Of a stretch of DNA of 22,993 nucleotides, positions 7,003 to 15,617 are shown in pieces. Origin of the DNA: Syntrophomonadaceae bacterium (lineage in GTDB: Bacteria; Bacillota; Syntrophomonadia; Syntrophomonadales; Syntrophomonadaceae); the NCBI GenBank assembly GCA_028686565.1, contig JAQUBU010000006.1, positions 1 to 22,993 of the forward strand. Direction: 5' to 3'. The position numbers and the translations under genes were made by a program. The notes under the pieces were generated by a model that did not search any database, had not been told where the DNA came from, and saw only the letters and a program-made list of their open reading frames with translations. Position 1 is the first letter of the stretch. Each line of letters starts with the position of its first letter.

Positions 7003-7244
7003 ACCTTAGATTCTTAATCTCGGTGAGCAAATATTAAGTTTAAGTATTACAATAACTACGGTGCAGTTTCTTTTGCCCCGCTGCAACGAGGTGGAGAATT
7101 AAAACCCGCCATCTGTTTTGTTAATTGGAACCCGAGTGTTAAGACAGGGCACATATTTCTACCTCGTTATAATAACTATTATGCCTTATTCAACATAAAA
7201 TCTTAAATTTCCTGCAATATTTTTTTAATTTTAATATTTAAAGC
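7003..7244. other. Gene-free remainder between the tup promoter and rodA
   Basis: Together with the tup leader this is a 435-bp stretch without a gene. It contains repeat copy B and very AT-rich sequence just downstream of rodA. I see no convincing intrinsic terminator for rodA there. Confidence 0.4.
7059..7124 (-). repeat. Repeat copy B, inverted relative to copy A at 3765-3895
   Basis: Read on the minus strand, this copy gives block 1 (7124-7104, TTAACAAAACAG then ATGGCGGGT) and then block 2 (7094-7059, CACCTCGTTGCAG then AAAAGAAACTGCACCG). Both are in the same order as copy A. The two copies face each other across tupB-tupC-tupA. Confidence 0.65.
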
Positions 7245-8381
7245 TTAAAAAACGATTTTCTTACCTCTTATATTAACACTTAATATTAAACCAACTGCTA
7301 TCAAATTTGTAATCATTGAACTGCCTCCATAGCTTAAAAAGGGCAAAGGTATACCGGTTATAGGCATTAAGCCAATAGACATTCCAATACTTTCAAATAC
7401 ATGGAACAACCACATGGCAGTAATCCCTATAACCATTAGACTTCCGTAAAGCTCTTTTGCATTATAGCTGATATATATCGCTCTGATTATTAATATTCCG
7501 TATATTATTATTAAGAAAGCTGCACCTAAAAAACCAAGTTCTTCGCCTATTACCGCGTAAATAAAGTCGGTGTGATGTTCCGGCAGAAAATTCAATTGTA
7601 CCTGGGTGCCGTTAAATAAGCCCTTACCCGTTAAACCTCCCGACCCTATGGCTATTAAGGATTGAATTGTGTTCCAGCCGGACCCTCGTCCACCCAATCC
7701 ATCTTCATAAGGATTAATAAATACAATCAGTCTTTTGAGCTGATAATCCTCCAATGGAAGCCACATCCCAAATTGAAAATGCAGAAATAGAACCAGGGCA
7801 ATCAATAATACTGCTCCGGCAATTATCCTTAAAAGAATCCATGGATTGGCTCCGGCACAAAACATCATTACCACTGTTATTGCAATGTAAACCAGTGCTG
7901 TCCCAAGATCAGGCTGCATTAATATGAGAATAAAAGGAATTCCCATGAATAAAAAACAGGGCATCATTTCAGCCAGAGTATCCAGCATTCCTTTACGCTG
8001 GTTTAGAAATTCTGCAAAGGCCAGGATTAGTATAACCTTGGTAAACTCGGCTGGCTGGACTGGCGGAAATGGCCCGAAACCAATCCATCCCGTAGTTCCC
8101 CGGACTTCCACACCAAAAACCTTAACCGCAATTAGCATTAATACAGATAAACCATAAAGTATATAGCAATATCTTTTCATTTGCGTATAATCATATCTCA
8201 TAACCATTACGGCTGCGATTAAGCCTAATATTATAAAAAAGGATTGCTTTTTTAAATAAAAGTAAGGATCGCTGGATACTGATAAGCTCGCACTGGTGAG
8301 TACTATAAGCCCAAATGCAATTATTATCAACAATACCATGACAAATGGCCGGTCGATGAACTTGAGTCTTTTAATATCCAA
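7245..8381 (-). CDS. rodA: Rod-shape-determining protein RodA (SEDS glycosyltransferase)
   Basis: The product is 378 residues with about ten membrane segments. The SEDS signature HTDFIYAVIGEELGFLGA is present, together with the conserved C-terminal region GGSSMITNLIAVGLILS. RodA polymerises lipid II into glycan strands with PBP2 during side-wall growth. FtsW and SpoVE share the fold, but the nearby mreBCD-mrdA cluster favours RodA. The start is TTG at 8381, with GGGAGG 9 nt upstream. It follows minE by 97 bp, with a hairpin and a promoter in the gap, so it may be transcribed separately from min. Confidence 0.93.
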   Translation of the reverse strand: MDIKRLKFIDRPFVMVLLIIIAFGLIVLTSASLSVSSDPYFYLKKQSFFIILGLIAAVMVMRYDYTQMKRYCYILYGLSVLMLIAVKVFGVEVRGTTGWIGFGPFPPVQPAEFTKVILILAFAEFLNQRKGMLDTLAEMMPCFLFMGIPFILILMQPDLGTALVYIAITVVMMFCAGANPWILLRIIAGAVLLIALVLFLHFQFGMWLPLEDYQLKRLIVFINPYEDGLGGRGSGWNTIQSLIAIGSGGLTGKGLFNGTQVQLNFLPEHHTDFIYAVIGEELGFLGAAFLIIIYGILIIRAIYISYNAKELYGSLMVIGITAMWLFHVFESIGMSIGLMPITGIPLPFLSYGGSSMITNLIAVGLILSVNIRGKKIVF

Positions 8382-8401
8382 TTCTTTATACCTCCCAGTT
8401 C

Positions 8402-8431
8402 ATTATACGGCCATTGAAATAAGGGTGTCCA
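8402..8431 (-). promoter_or_regulatory. Likely rodA promoter
   Basis: TGGACA (-35, 8431-8426) and a perfect TATAAT (-10, 8407-8402) are 18 bp apart on the minus strand. The expected start leaves only about 14 nt before the TTG, so the transcript would begin at or next to the Shine-Dalgarno. The -35 overlaps the 3' arm of the upstream hairpin. Confidence 0.55.
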
Positions 8432-8460
8432 GATATCTAATACATAGAATCCAAACACCC
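8423..8460 (-). terminator. Possible terminator between minE and rodA
   Basis: On the minus strand, GGGTGTTTGGAT (8460-8449) can pair with ATCTGGACACCC (8434-8423) over 12 bp with three G-U pairs. It is followed by TTATTTC. The T-tract is short, so termination may be partial. Confidence 0.4.
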
Positions 8461-8478
8461 CGCAATATCAATTAAGTA

Positions 8479-8751
8479 TTATTCATTTGCTGCCCGGCGA
8501 AATCCCCGAATGGGGATATTGGCAACCAAGGCTACTGATTCCTCCTCGTTCTCAAAATTCACTACCAGGGATTCCTCATCAATATCCATGTATTCGCGGA
8601 TAACTCTTATTAGTTCTTCTTTCAATTCATTAAGGAAGTTTGGGGATACAGATGCCCGGTCATGAATGAGAACTAGGCGCAAACGCTCCCGGGCAACTTC
8701 TTTGCTCCTCCCATTATCCCGAAAAAATATGCGGTTAATAATGTCTAACAA
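8479..8751 (-). CDS. minE: Cell division topological specificity factor MinE
   Basis: The product is 90 residues. The family pattern RLRLVLIHDRASVSPNFLNE is clear at about residues 21-40, with the LVLIHDR stretch that contacts MinD. The C-terminal dimerisation half follows (LVVNFENEEESVALVANIPI). MinE displaces MinD from the membrane and restricts MinCD to the poles. The start is TTG at 8751, 13 nt after the minD stop. The G-rich Shine-Dalgarno AAGGGGGG lies just upstream. An upstream ATG would create a long overlap with minD and add residues foreign to the family. Confidence 0.92.
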   Translation of the reverse strand: MLDIINRIFFRDNGRSKEVARERLRLVLIHDRASVSPNFLNELKEELIRVIREYMDIDEESLVVNFENEEESVALVANIPIRGFRRAANE

Positions 8752-8764
8752 AGCAATCCCCCCT

Positions 8765-9565
8765 TTACTTAGCCAATTTAAGCAGCTTTTTAAATCTATC
8801 CAGAAAATTATTGGTGTCATCAAGGGTAAACATAGGTACATCTTCACCCGTTATCCTTCGCGCTATACGGCGGTAGGCTGCTCCTGCCCGCGAAGTATTA
8901 TCCATAACGGCCGGCTCACCTCGATTCGTTGATATAACAATAACTTCATCTTCCGGTACCACACCCAGCAAATCAATTGAAAGGATATCTATAATGTCTT
9001 CAATATTCATCATATCACCGCGTTTAACCATTTTAGACCGAAGCCGGTTAATAATTAGACGGCTTTTATTTAATCCGGCTGCTTCCAGAAGTCCCACAAT
9101 ACGATCAGCATCTCTTACGGAAGATACTTCCGGTGTAGCAACTACAATGGCATTATCAGCTCCTGCTATCGCATTGCGAAAACCTTGCTCAATCCCAGCA
9201 GGACAATCAACCAGAATATAATCATAATCACTTCTTAATTCATTGGTTAAATTTTTCATCTGATGAGGAGTAACTGCCGACTTATCCTTGGTCTGGGCAG
9301 CTGGCAACAAACAAAGGCCATCAAAGCGTTTGTCTCTAATCAGTGCTTGTTTTAATTTGCATTTGGCATTAACAACATCAACAATATCGAAAACAATTCT
9401 ATTCTCCAAGCCCATTACTACATCCAAATTACGGAGCCCAATATCAGTATCCAGTAAAACCACCTTTTTACCCATCATCGCTAAAGCAGTTCCTAAATTA
9501 GCAGTCGTTGTGGTCTTACCTACTCCTCCTTTCCCAGAAGTTACAACCAATACCCTACTCTTCAT
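8765..9565 (-). CDS. minD: Septum site-determining ATPase MinD
   Basis: The product is 266 residues. The deviant Walker A GKGGVGKT (11-18) identifies the ParA/MinD family. LLDTDIGLRNLDVVMGLENR and YILVDCPAGIEQGF are MinD hallmarks. The C-terminus (about FLDRFKKLLKLAK) is an amphipathic membrane-targeting helix. MinD dimerises with ATP on the membrane and recruits MinC, and MinE stimulates its hydrolysis. The ATG at 9565 has GGAGG 7 nt upstream. An ATG six codons earlier would swallow that site and was rejected. Confidence 0.96.
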   Translation of the reverse strand: MKSRVLVVTSGKGGVGKTTTTANLGTALAMMGKKVVLLDTDIGLRNLDVVMGLENRIVFDIVDVVNAKCKLKQALIRDKRFDGLCLLPAAQTKDKSAVTPHQMKNLTNELRSDYDYILVDCPAGIEQGFRNAIAGADNAIVVATPEVSSVRDADRIVGLLEAAGLNKSRLIINRLRSKMVKRGDMMNIEDIIDILSIDLLGVVPEDEVIVISTNRGEPAVMDNTSRAGAAYRRIARRITGEDVPMFTLDDTNNFLDRFKKLLKLAK

Positions 9566-9579
9566 CCTTAATCCTCCAA

Positions 9580-10209
9580 TCATATTTTAAGTTTTTCAAT
9601 ACAAACCTTACCCCCTCTGATCCTTGCCAGCTCGGGACATTCTATCATTATCAGCTCCCCATCGGGAGACCTGGTTATATGACTTCCAATCCGCAATTGA
9701 GTAGGATTGAGGCGATAGGCAGATACCAAAGCAGTATCATCACCATAAGCACCGGCATGCACCATTCCCCGCAAAGATCCCATAATTATGATGTTGCCTC
9801 CGGCAATTATTTCAGCGCCTGGATTTACATCACCCAAAATAACTACATTACCCTCCGCAACTATTCTTTGACCTGAGCGCAAACTTTTACAAATCAGCAT
9901 AGTATCCTCATAAAAAGGTAATTGTTCAAAAGGAGATATTTCATTATCCGAATCTGTTAATTCTTTGGAAACAATGCTATTATTGCTTTGCAGATTCAAT
10001 CCATGCCTTGATAGAATGCTCTGAATCTCTTCAAGCTGTTTATTGCTTAATACCTGATACCCCGTATCGATACTGACAGTGCCTCCCAGCCAGAAATCAC
10101 CGACTGATTTTAACTGCGCATTGAGTTGGTCCTTCATCTCCGCGAAAGTATTGCAGGATTGCATATTTATTTCCATTTTGCCTTCTTTGCTCTTTATTAC
10201 TGCCGCCAC
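9580..10209 (-). CDS. minC: Septum site-determining protein MinC
   Basis: The product is 209 residues. The C-terminal beta-helix domain is canonical: SLRSGQRIVAEGNVVILGDV, then NPGAEIIAGGNIIIMGSLRG, then a conserved VHAGAYGDDTA turn. The N-terminal half is more divergent, as usual for this family. MinC blocks FtsZ assembly where MinD places it. I chose GTG at 10209 because GGGAGG lies 8 nt upstream. An ATG at 10230 is in frame but would include that site. minD follows after 14 nt. The operon promoter must lie in the 80 bp between here and the mrdA terminator. A TATATA box near 10267-10272 is a candidate -10 without a clear -35. Confidence 0.92.
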   Translation of the reverse strand: MAAVIKSKEGKMEINMQSCNTFAEMKDQLNAQLKSVGDFWLGGTVSIDTGYQVLSNKQLEEIQSILSRHGLNLQSNNSIVSKELTDSDNEISPFEQLPFYEDTMLICKSLRSGQRIVAEGNVVILGDVNPGAEIIAGGNIIIMGSLRGMVHAGAYGDDTALVSAYRLNPTQLRIGSHITRSPDGELIMIECPELARIRGGKVCIEKLKI

Positions 10210-10292
10210 TACATTAACCTCCCATCCCACTTATCTGCTTAAAGAATCTTCACTCCTTCTATTTCTATATATACCATTTTTTACCTTTCAGG

Positions 10293-10334
10293 AAAAATAA
10301 AAAAATAGAGGAACTTTACTCTAAATTCCTCTAT
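10293..10334 (-). terminator. Strong intrinsic terminator after mrdA
   Basis: Perfect 9-bp arms ATAGAGGAA/TTCCTCTAT (10334-10326 and 10313-10305) enclose a 12-nt loop. They are followed on the minus strand by TTTTTT, A, TTTTT. It closes the mre-mrdA transcript about 75 nt after the mrdA stop and separates it from minCDE. Confidence 0.85.
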
Positions 10335-10409
10335 CCAAGTCGTTTATGCTTAATTAAATAAATTCCTAATTCGCCAAATTCCTTTGGTAAAATGTCGATT
10401 AGTTGATTC

Positions 10410-12488
10410 CTATTCTATAGGTATTTGATTGTTTTGGACTGTTACCTTGACTTTCTGCTCTGCTTTTTCGGCTGCCAGATGATCAACCAAGCCGAAATAC
10501 TGCTCAAATACAGCTCTGGCAACCCACCCGGCTGATTCACTGCCATGCTGTCCGTATTCAACTACACCCGCAAAAGCAATCTCCGGATTTTCAAAAGGTG
10601 CAAATGCTAAAAAAACACCATGAAACTCTCTTTTTGGATCATCACCGCTTCTTCCTGTTTCGGCAGTACCAGTCTTGGCAGCCACCTTGACATTCTGAGG
10701 GAAATGGCTGAAAAGGAAATAGGCTGTGCCCCCCGGCTGCGTTACCTGCAGCATAGCTTCGCGGGTAAGCTCCAGCGTAGTTTCATTTATATCTGCTTTT
10801 TTGATTAACTCGGGTTTATATTCCTTAACCAATTTATTATCGTGGGATACAATTTTCTGTACAACTCTAGGTCGCAGCAGATTGCCGTTATTGGCAATCG
10901 TAGCAGCATAATTGGCCAATTGAAGTACAGAATAATCATTATAACCCTGGCCTATAGACATATTAAAAGTATCAAAGGCCTGCCATGATGTATCGAAGTT
11001 ATAGTCAATATTATACTGAGCTTCAAGCTTGACTTTTTCATTCTTCTGCTTTTTGATCAAGCGTTCTCTTTCTTCATCACTGTTAGCTGCTTCAAGTAAA
11101 TCTGCATAACGTTTTTCCAGTTCCTTTTGTAAGGCTTCATATTTTCTATCAGTAATAATGGCGGCGGTTTCCTTTTTCCAAGCCGGACTCGGCAACAAGC
11201 CTTTTTCTTCTTCCGGCAGATCAACACCTGTTAAGCTGCCCAAACCCATTTCTCCAGCTACTCTGACGATTTCGTCCTTCCCAGCCCGCCGCCCCATTTC
11301 CTGAAAATAAGTATTGCACGAAACAGCCATACCTGACTTATAGTTTACATTGCCATGAACCCCGGTACACTTTATATATGGAGCTATCCAATAAGCACCT
11401 CCGCAATTTACATAATCATTTTCCGGATCCATAATCCCTCGTTCTAAAGCGGCCATGCCAGTAACAGGCTTAAATGTAGAACCCGGCGGATAGGTGGACT
11501 GTATAGCCCGGTTAACTATCGCACCAGGATTGAGCGGATCATAAGTAGACTGAGGAATATAATAAGGTAAACGGTCTGAGCTTAAATTTCCTTTCCAATC
11601 ATCAGGGTACATGTCCGGACTACTGCACATGGCAAGTATTTCACCGGTTCTTACATTGATTACAACTGCTGAACCTACCTTGGCTTTGGGGGATTTGGAC
11701 TGCAGGTTTTTCAATGTCGTATCCAGACTTTTTTCCATAACCTTCTGGAGGTCCAGGTTCAAAGTTAGATAGAGGTTGTTGCCCGACTCCGGTTCCAGCG
11801 TAACCAGTTCTCTAACCGGACGCCCCCTTGCATCAACTTCTACCCGGCGTGCTCCATCCTTGCCCCGCAATTGTTGCTCATAGTATTTTTCCACCCCTGA
11901 TTTCCCTATAAGACTTGCAATACTATATTTGGGTACCTCTGTCTTGGAGAGTTCGTCAGGATTAATAGAGTGAATATAACCTAAGACATGACCTGCTAAA
12001 GAACTCTGGGGATAAAAGCGCAGGGGCTCAACAGCAACCGTTACCCCCAGAAGCTCCCGACGCCTTTCTTCCAGTTTGACCACCAGTTCCCATGGTATAT
12101 CCCTCATTATTATTACTGGTTCGAAGAGCCGGTTCTTCTGCGATTCTATTTTATTGTTAATAAAATCCACTGTAATCTCAGGATAATAATCTTTTAAAAT
12201 ATCTACCAACTGCTTAACTACCTGCTCATAATCATTTATCTCCATGTATGTTAAGCTCAAGGTATAAACTAATTTATTACTGGCTAAAACCTCGCCATTC
12301 TGCGTATATATTTCTCCCCGGGGGGCCTTGATGGCTACCAGACGAATCCGGTTTTCCTTGGCCTGGGTCTGATATATATCATTATTAAAAAGCTGTACAA
12401 TCGCCAGTCTAAAGCCCAATACTCCCATCAAGAATACCACGATATAGGTATAAATTTTTAGATTTAGTTTAAAATTGCCGGCTTTCAT
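10410..12488 (-). CDS. mrdA: Penicillin-binding protein 2 (elongasome transpeptidase)
   Basis: The product is 692 residues. It has one N-terminal membrane segment (about 12-32), a PBP dimerisation domain (about 50-225) and a transpeptidase domain. The active-site motifs are STFK (catalytic Ser337), SCN (390-392) and KTG (605-607). It cross-links peptidoglycan with RodA and MreBCD during elongation. Between SCN and KTG, residues about 440-500 form a highly charged Lys/Glu-rich helical insertion that I do not know from the E. coli protein. The ATG at 12488 overlaps the mreD end by 20 nt and has GGGGAG 7 nt upstream. Confidence 0.94.
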   Translation of the reverse strand: MKAGNFKLNLKIYTYIVVFLMGVLGFRLAIVQLFNNDIYQTQAKENRIRLVAIKAPRGEIYTQNGEVLASNKLVYTLSLTYMEINDYEQVVKQLVDILKDYYPEITVDFINNKIESQKNRLFEPVIIMRDIPWELVVKLEERRRELLGVTVAVEPLRFYPQSSLAGHVLGYIHSINPDELSKTEVPKYSIASLIGKSGVEKYYEQQLRGKDGARRVEVDARGRPVRELVTLEPESGNNLYLTLNLDLQKVMEKSLDTTLKNLQSKSPKAKVGSAVVINVRTGEILAMCSSPDMYPDDWKGNLSSDRLPYYIPQSTYDPLNPGAIVNRAIQSTYPPGSTFKPVTGMAALERGIMDPENDYVNCGGAYWIAPYIKCTGVHGNVNYKSGMAVSCNTYFQEMGRRAGKDEIVRVAGEMGLGSLTGVDLPEEEKGLLPSPAWKKETAAIITDRKYEALQKELEKRYADLLEAANSDEERERLIKKQKNEKVKLEAQYNIDYNFDTSWQAFDTFNMSIGQGYNDYSVLQLANYAATIANNGNLLRPRVVQKIVSHDNKLVKEYKPELIKKADINETTLELTREAMLQVTQPGGTAYFLFSHFPQNVKVAAKTGTAETGRSGDDPKREFHGVFLAFAPFENPEIAFAGVVEYGQHGSESAGWVARAVFEQYFGLVDHLAAEKAEQKVKVTVQNNQIPIE

Positions 12489-12993
12489 TTAAATTCTCCC
12501 CTGTATTTCTAAGCCACCCATTGTGTGATGAATTATAGTACCAAATATAAGCGGGTACAGCAATAATGGAATTATAAACACATTGTAAAAAAATACTTAT
12601 AAACAGTCCTGCATCGATATTATAGATATCACTTACCGCCAAGCTTATGCCTACTAATAATAAAGAATTGATAACTGTCCCCATCAGTACGGCAATGACT
12701 CCCACCAGTATGTTTTCCTTAAAGACATTGCCTTGTAATCGTCCAATTGCATAGGCAGTCAATGCTTTGGAGAGTGCATTTATGCCAATAAAGCGGCCCA
12801 TATACAGGTCTTCCAATAAACCGCATAGAAATCCATAAGCTGCACCTTTACTGCTATTGTTTAAAAGTGAGTAAAAGACCACAAAAATCAGAACTATATC
12901 CGGTATGGTTCCTTTTATACTATAGGAATTAAATAATGTCGATTGAAAAAATATTGCCAATACTGGCAGTATTAAAAGTAAAAAATAGCGCAA
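12469..12993 (-). CDS. mreD: Rod-shape-determining membrane protein MreD
   Basis: The product is 174 residues from the chosen start, close to the family norm of about 160-175, with five or six hydrophobic segments. MreD bridges MreC and the wall-synthesis enzymes. Sequence conservation is low in this family, so the position between mreC and mrdA carries much of the call. I chose TTG at 12993, with GGGAG 9 nt upstream and 4 nt beyond the mreC stop. Upstream in-frame TTG-ATG codons at 13029/13026 lie inside mreC and lack a ribosome binding site. Confidence 0.85.
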   Translation of the reverse strand: MRYFLLLILPVLAIFFQSTLFNSYSIKGTIPDIVLIFVVFYSLLNNSSKGAAYGFLCGLLEDLYMGRFIGINALSKALTAYAIGRLQGNVFKENILVGVIAVLMGTVINSLLLVGISLAVSDIYNIDAGLFISIFLQCVYNSIIAVPAYIWYYNSSHNGWLRNTGENLNESRQF

Positions 12994-12997
12994 TTTT

Positions 12998-13858
12998 TTA
13001 TTCTCCCATATTTTCCTCGCTGTCATCAACTGGATGGTAATCGGTTATTATCAGTACTTCTTCCAATTTATCAAAATCCACTGCTGGTTTTACACTTGCC
13101 GACATTAGCAAGCCCCCCCGTTCTCTGGTAATTTCACTTACGGTGCCAATAAAAATACCTTTGGGGAAAGTAAGGGATAACCCAGAAGTAATAACCCGAT
13201 TGTTTTTCTTCACGGTCGAATAGTAGGGAACATTTATCATGCCTAAAAATGTACGATCACCGCGGCCTTCAATAATACCGCTGGTATCTCTGTTCTCTTG
13301 CAGTATTGCGCCAACTGCTACTTCACGGTCAGTAATGAGGTTGATATGGGCTGAATTATGGCCCACACTGCCAACGCTGCCTACCAGCCCCTTAGGGGTA
13401 ATTACAGTCATTCCCTTTTTGACACCTGCATTAGAGCCTTTGTCTATAACTAGGGTTTGATACCAGTTATTAGGGCTTCGGCTTATAACTCTAGCCGGCA
13501 ATAAATCATATGTAGCCAAACTGGCTTCTTTAAATGCAACTATATCCCTGAGCCTTTTCAGCTCAGCCTGGTTTTCCCGCAATATCTGGTTATCCAGACT
13601 AATCCGCCTGTTTTCCTGTTCCAATGTCTTGATTTTGTCATTCAAGGTCTTCTTGTTATTGAATGCCGTTGTGAAATTACCTAAATTAACCCGAAACTCG
13701 CTAACCCCGCTTTGCAGCGGGGTATATAAGTTTCTTAGCATTTTTTCGATACCACTTATATCTTCCCGGTCAGATGATGTCATGTTGATGCTCAGAAAGG
13801 TAATTATTATTAAAAACCCAACTAACCAGAAATACTTATTCTTAAATACTTTTAACAA
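12998..13858 (-). CDS. mreC: Rod-shape-determining protein MreC
   Basis: The product is 286 residues. One N-terminal membrane anchor (about 8-25) is followed by a coiled coil (about 70-108, rich in Leu, Glu and Asn, with KTLEQENRRISLDNQILREN) and then the double beta-barrel domain, recognised by ARVISRSPNNWYQTLVIDKG and GLVGSVGSV. MreC links cytoplasmic MreB filaments to PBP2 and RodA outside the membrane. The start is TTG at 13858 with AGGTG 7 nt upstream, 14 nt after the mreB stop. Confidence 0.95.
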   Translation of the reverse strand: MLKVFKNKYFWLVGFLIIITFLSINMTSSDREDISGIEKMLRNLYTPLQSGVSEFRVNLGNFTTAFNNKKTLNDKIKTLEQENRRISLDNQILRENQAELKRLRDIVAFKEASLATYDLLPARVISRSPNNWYQTLVIDKGSNAGVKKGMTVITPKGLVGSVGSVGHNSAHINLITDREVAVGAILQENRDTSGIIEGRGDRTFLGMINVPYYSTVKKNNRVITSGLSLTFPKGIFIGTVSEITRERGGLLMSASVKPAVDFDKLEEVLIITDYHPVDDSEENMGE

Positions 13859-13872
13859 ATCTCCTCACCTAA

Positions 13873-14895
13873 TCAAAAGGATTTTTTGGGCGATATTAAT
13901 ACTTTTTTAAGAATTTCAATATTCTCCAATACTTTACCTGTTCCTCTTGCCACTGCCAATAGTGGTTCATCACAAACATAAACCGGCATATCCGTCTCTT
14001 TGCTGATAAGTTTGTCCAGGCCTTTAAGCAACGCTCCGCCGCCAGCCATTATAATCCCACGATCCATGATATCGGATGCTAATTCAGGCGGAGTTTTTTC
14101 CAAACATACTTTTATGCCATCAATTATTTGTTCTACCGTTTCTTTAAGCGCATGCCGGATCTCCAGGGAAGAAACCTTAATAGTCTTCGGCAAACCGCTC
14201 ACCAAATCGCGTCCCCGAACTTCATAATATTCCTCTTCCCCTTCCCACAAAGCTGAGCCTATGGACATTTTTATATCTTCAGACGTGCGTTCTCCGATCA
14301 GCAGGTTATAGTTTTTTCTTAAGTTTTGAATTATTGCTTCATCCATTTTATCTCCTGCCACTCTTATGGAGCGTGCAGTTACTATCCCGCCCAGAGAGAT
14401 AACTGCCACTTCAGTGGTGCCGCCGCCTATATCGACAATGAGATTGCCGGTAGGTTCATGTACCGGCAGCCCTGCACCTATAGCTGCAGCCATAGGTTCC
14501 TCAATTAAATAAGCCTCTTTGGCTCCTCCCTGCAGAGCTGCTTCTCTTACCGCTCTTTCCTCAACAGTAGTACAACCAGTCGGCACACTTATGATAACCC
14601 GGGGTCTTATAAATGGCATTTTTTGCTCCAATGCTTTGTTTATAAAATATTTAAGCATAGCCTGGGTAATATCGAAATCAGCTATAACTCCATCCTTCAT
14701 CGGTCTTATAGCCACTATATTCCCTGGAGTTCTGCCAATCATTTGTTTGGCTTCCTCTCCTACTGCCAATACCCGGCCGGTATCATTCTGTATCGCTACT
14801 ACTGACGGTTCTCGCAGAATTACGCCTTTCCCTTTTAAGTGTACCAGGGTGTTGGCGGTTCCAAGATCTATTCCCATATCCTTACCAAAAACCAC
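13873..14895 (-). CDS. mreB: Actin-like cytoskeletal protein MreB
   Basis: The product is 340 residues, the usual family length. The actin-fold motifs are clear: phosphate 1 DLGTANTLV (near residue 10), phosphate 2 VDIGGGTTEVAV (near 160), and adenosine loop MAGGGALLKGL (near 290). MreB polymerises under the membrane and guides the elongasome. The start is GTG at 14895 with AAGGAGG about 10 nt upstream. It lies 20 nt after radC in the same transcript. Firmicutes often carry Mbl and MreBH paralogues as well; linkage to mreCD makes this the primary copy. Confidence 0.97.
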   Translation of the reverse strand: MVFGKDMGIDLGTANTLVHLKGKGVILREPSVVAIQNDTGRVLAVGEEAKQMIGRTPGNIVAIRPMKDGVIADFDITQAMLKYFINKALEQKMPFIRPRVIISVPTGCTTVEERAVREAALQGGAKEAYLIEEPMAAAIGAGLPVHEPTGNLIVDIGGGTTEVAVISLGGIVTARSIRVAGDKMDEAIIQNLRKNYNLLIGERTSEDIKMSIGSALWEGEEEYYEVRGRDLVSGLPKTIKVSSLEIRHALKETVEQIIDGIKVCLEKTPPELASDIMDRGIIMAGGGALLKGLDKLISKETDMPVYVCDEPLLAVARGTGKVLENIEILKKVLISPKKSF

Positions 14896-14915
14896 TGTAT
14901 TGTTTCCTCCTTAAT

Positions 14916-15617
14916 CTATATTAAGCCTCTTTCTTTTAAACTACAGTATGCACTTTCACCAATTATTACATGATCCAGGACTTCTATGCCCATAATCTTG
15001 CCCGCTTCAAATAATCTCCTGGTAACTTCAATATCCTCCGCACTTGGTGCAGGATCACCACTGGGATGATTATGCACCAGAATAACAGATGCCGCACTTT
15101 TCTTTACAGCGGTCTTGAATACTTCTCTAGGATGAACAATGGAACTGTGCAGACCACCTATCGATACATCCTCAATGACCAACAAACCGCCTTTACGGTC
15201 CAAATACAAGACTCGAAAATGCTCCCGGTCATAATTGCGCATATCTTCCATAAGCAGTTCTTTAACAGTATCTCTAACATCCTCGGGCGATTTTATTGCC
15301 CTTCTGATTTTAATATTGCCAGCTATTCTTTTACCCATCTCAATAGCAGCCTTAATAGCTACTGCCTTAGCTGGTCCTATACCGCGCTCCGTAATCAATT
15401 CTTCGAGACTGGCCTCCCTTAAATAGCGCAGATTGCCATCATGTTTGCTTAGCAAATGCATCGCCAGATCAAGCGCATTCAGCTCTCGCGAGCCACTGCC
15501 CAGAACTATAGCCAGGAGTTCTGCATCACTTAAGCTTGCTTCCCCGTTTTCCATGAGCTTTTCACGGGGCCGCATGTTCTCAGGCATATCCTTGATATTA
15601 ATGCTGTATTCACTCAC
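14916..15617 (-). CDS. radC: RadC/UPF0758 family JAB-domain protein
   Basis: The product is 233 residues. A helix-hairpin-helix-like segment (RGIGPAKAVAI, about 78-88) precedes a JAB/MPN metalloprotease-like domain with HNHPSGDPAPSAED at 182-195, the zinc-binding motif of the family. The early link of radC to DNA repair has been questioned, and the true role is unsettled. The GTG start at 15617 overlaps the maf stop in GTGA, so the two are probably translationally coupled. The position between maf and mreB is common in bacteria. Confidence 0.93.
   Translation of the reverse strand: MSEYSINIKDMPENMRPREKLMENGEASLSDAELLAIVLGSGSRELNALDLAMHLLSKHDGNLRYLREASLEELITERGIGPAKAVAIKAAIEMGKRIAGNIKIRRAIKSPEDVRDTVKELLMEDMRNYDREHFRVLYLDRKGGLLVIEDVSIGGLHSSIVHPREVFKTAVKKSAASVILVHNHPSGDPAPSAEDIEVTRRLFEAGKIMGIEVLDHVIIGESAYCSLKERGLI

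Noticed and set aside
8752..8847. Longer MinE starting at an upstream ATG
   Set aside because: It would overlap minD by about 80 nt and add residues not seen in MinE. The TTG at 8751 has a good ribosome binding site.
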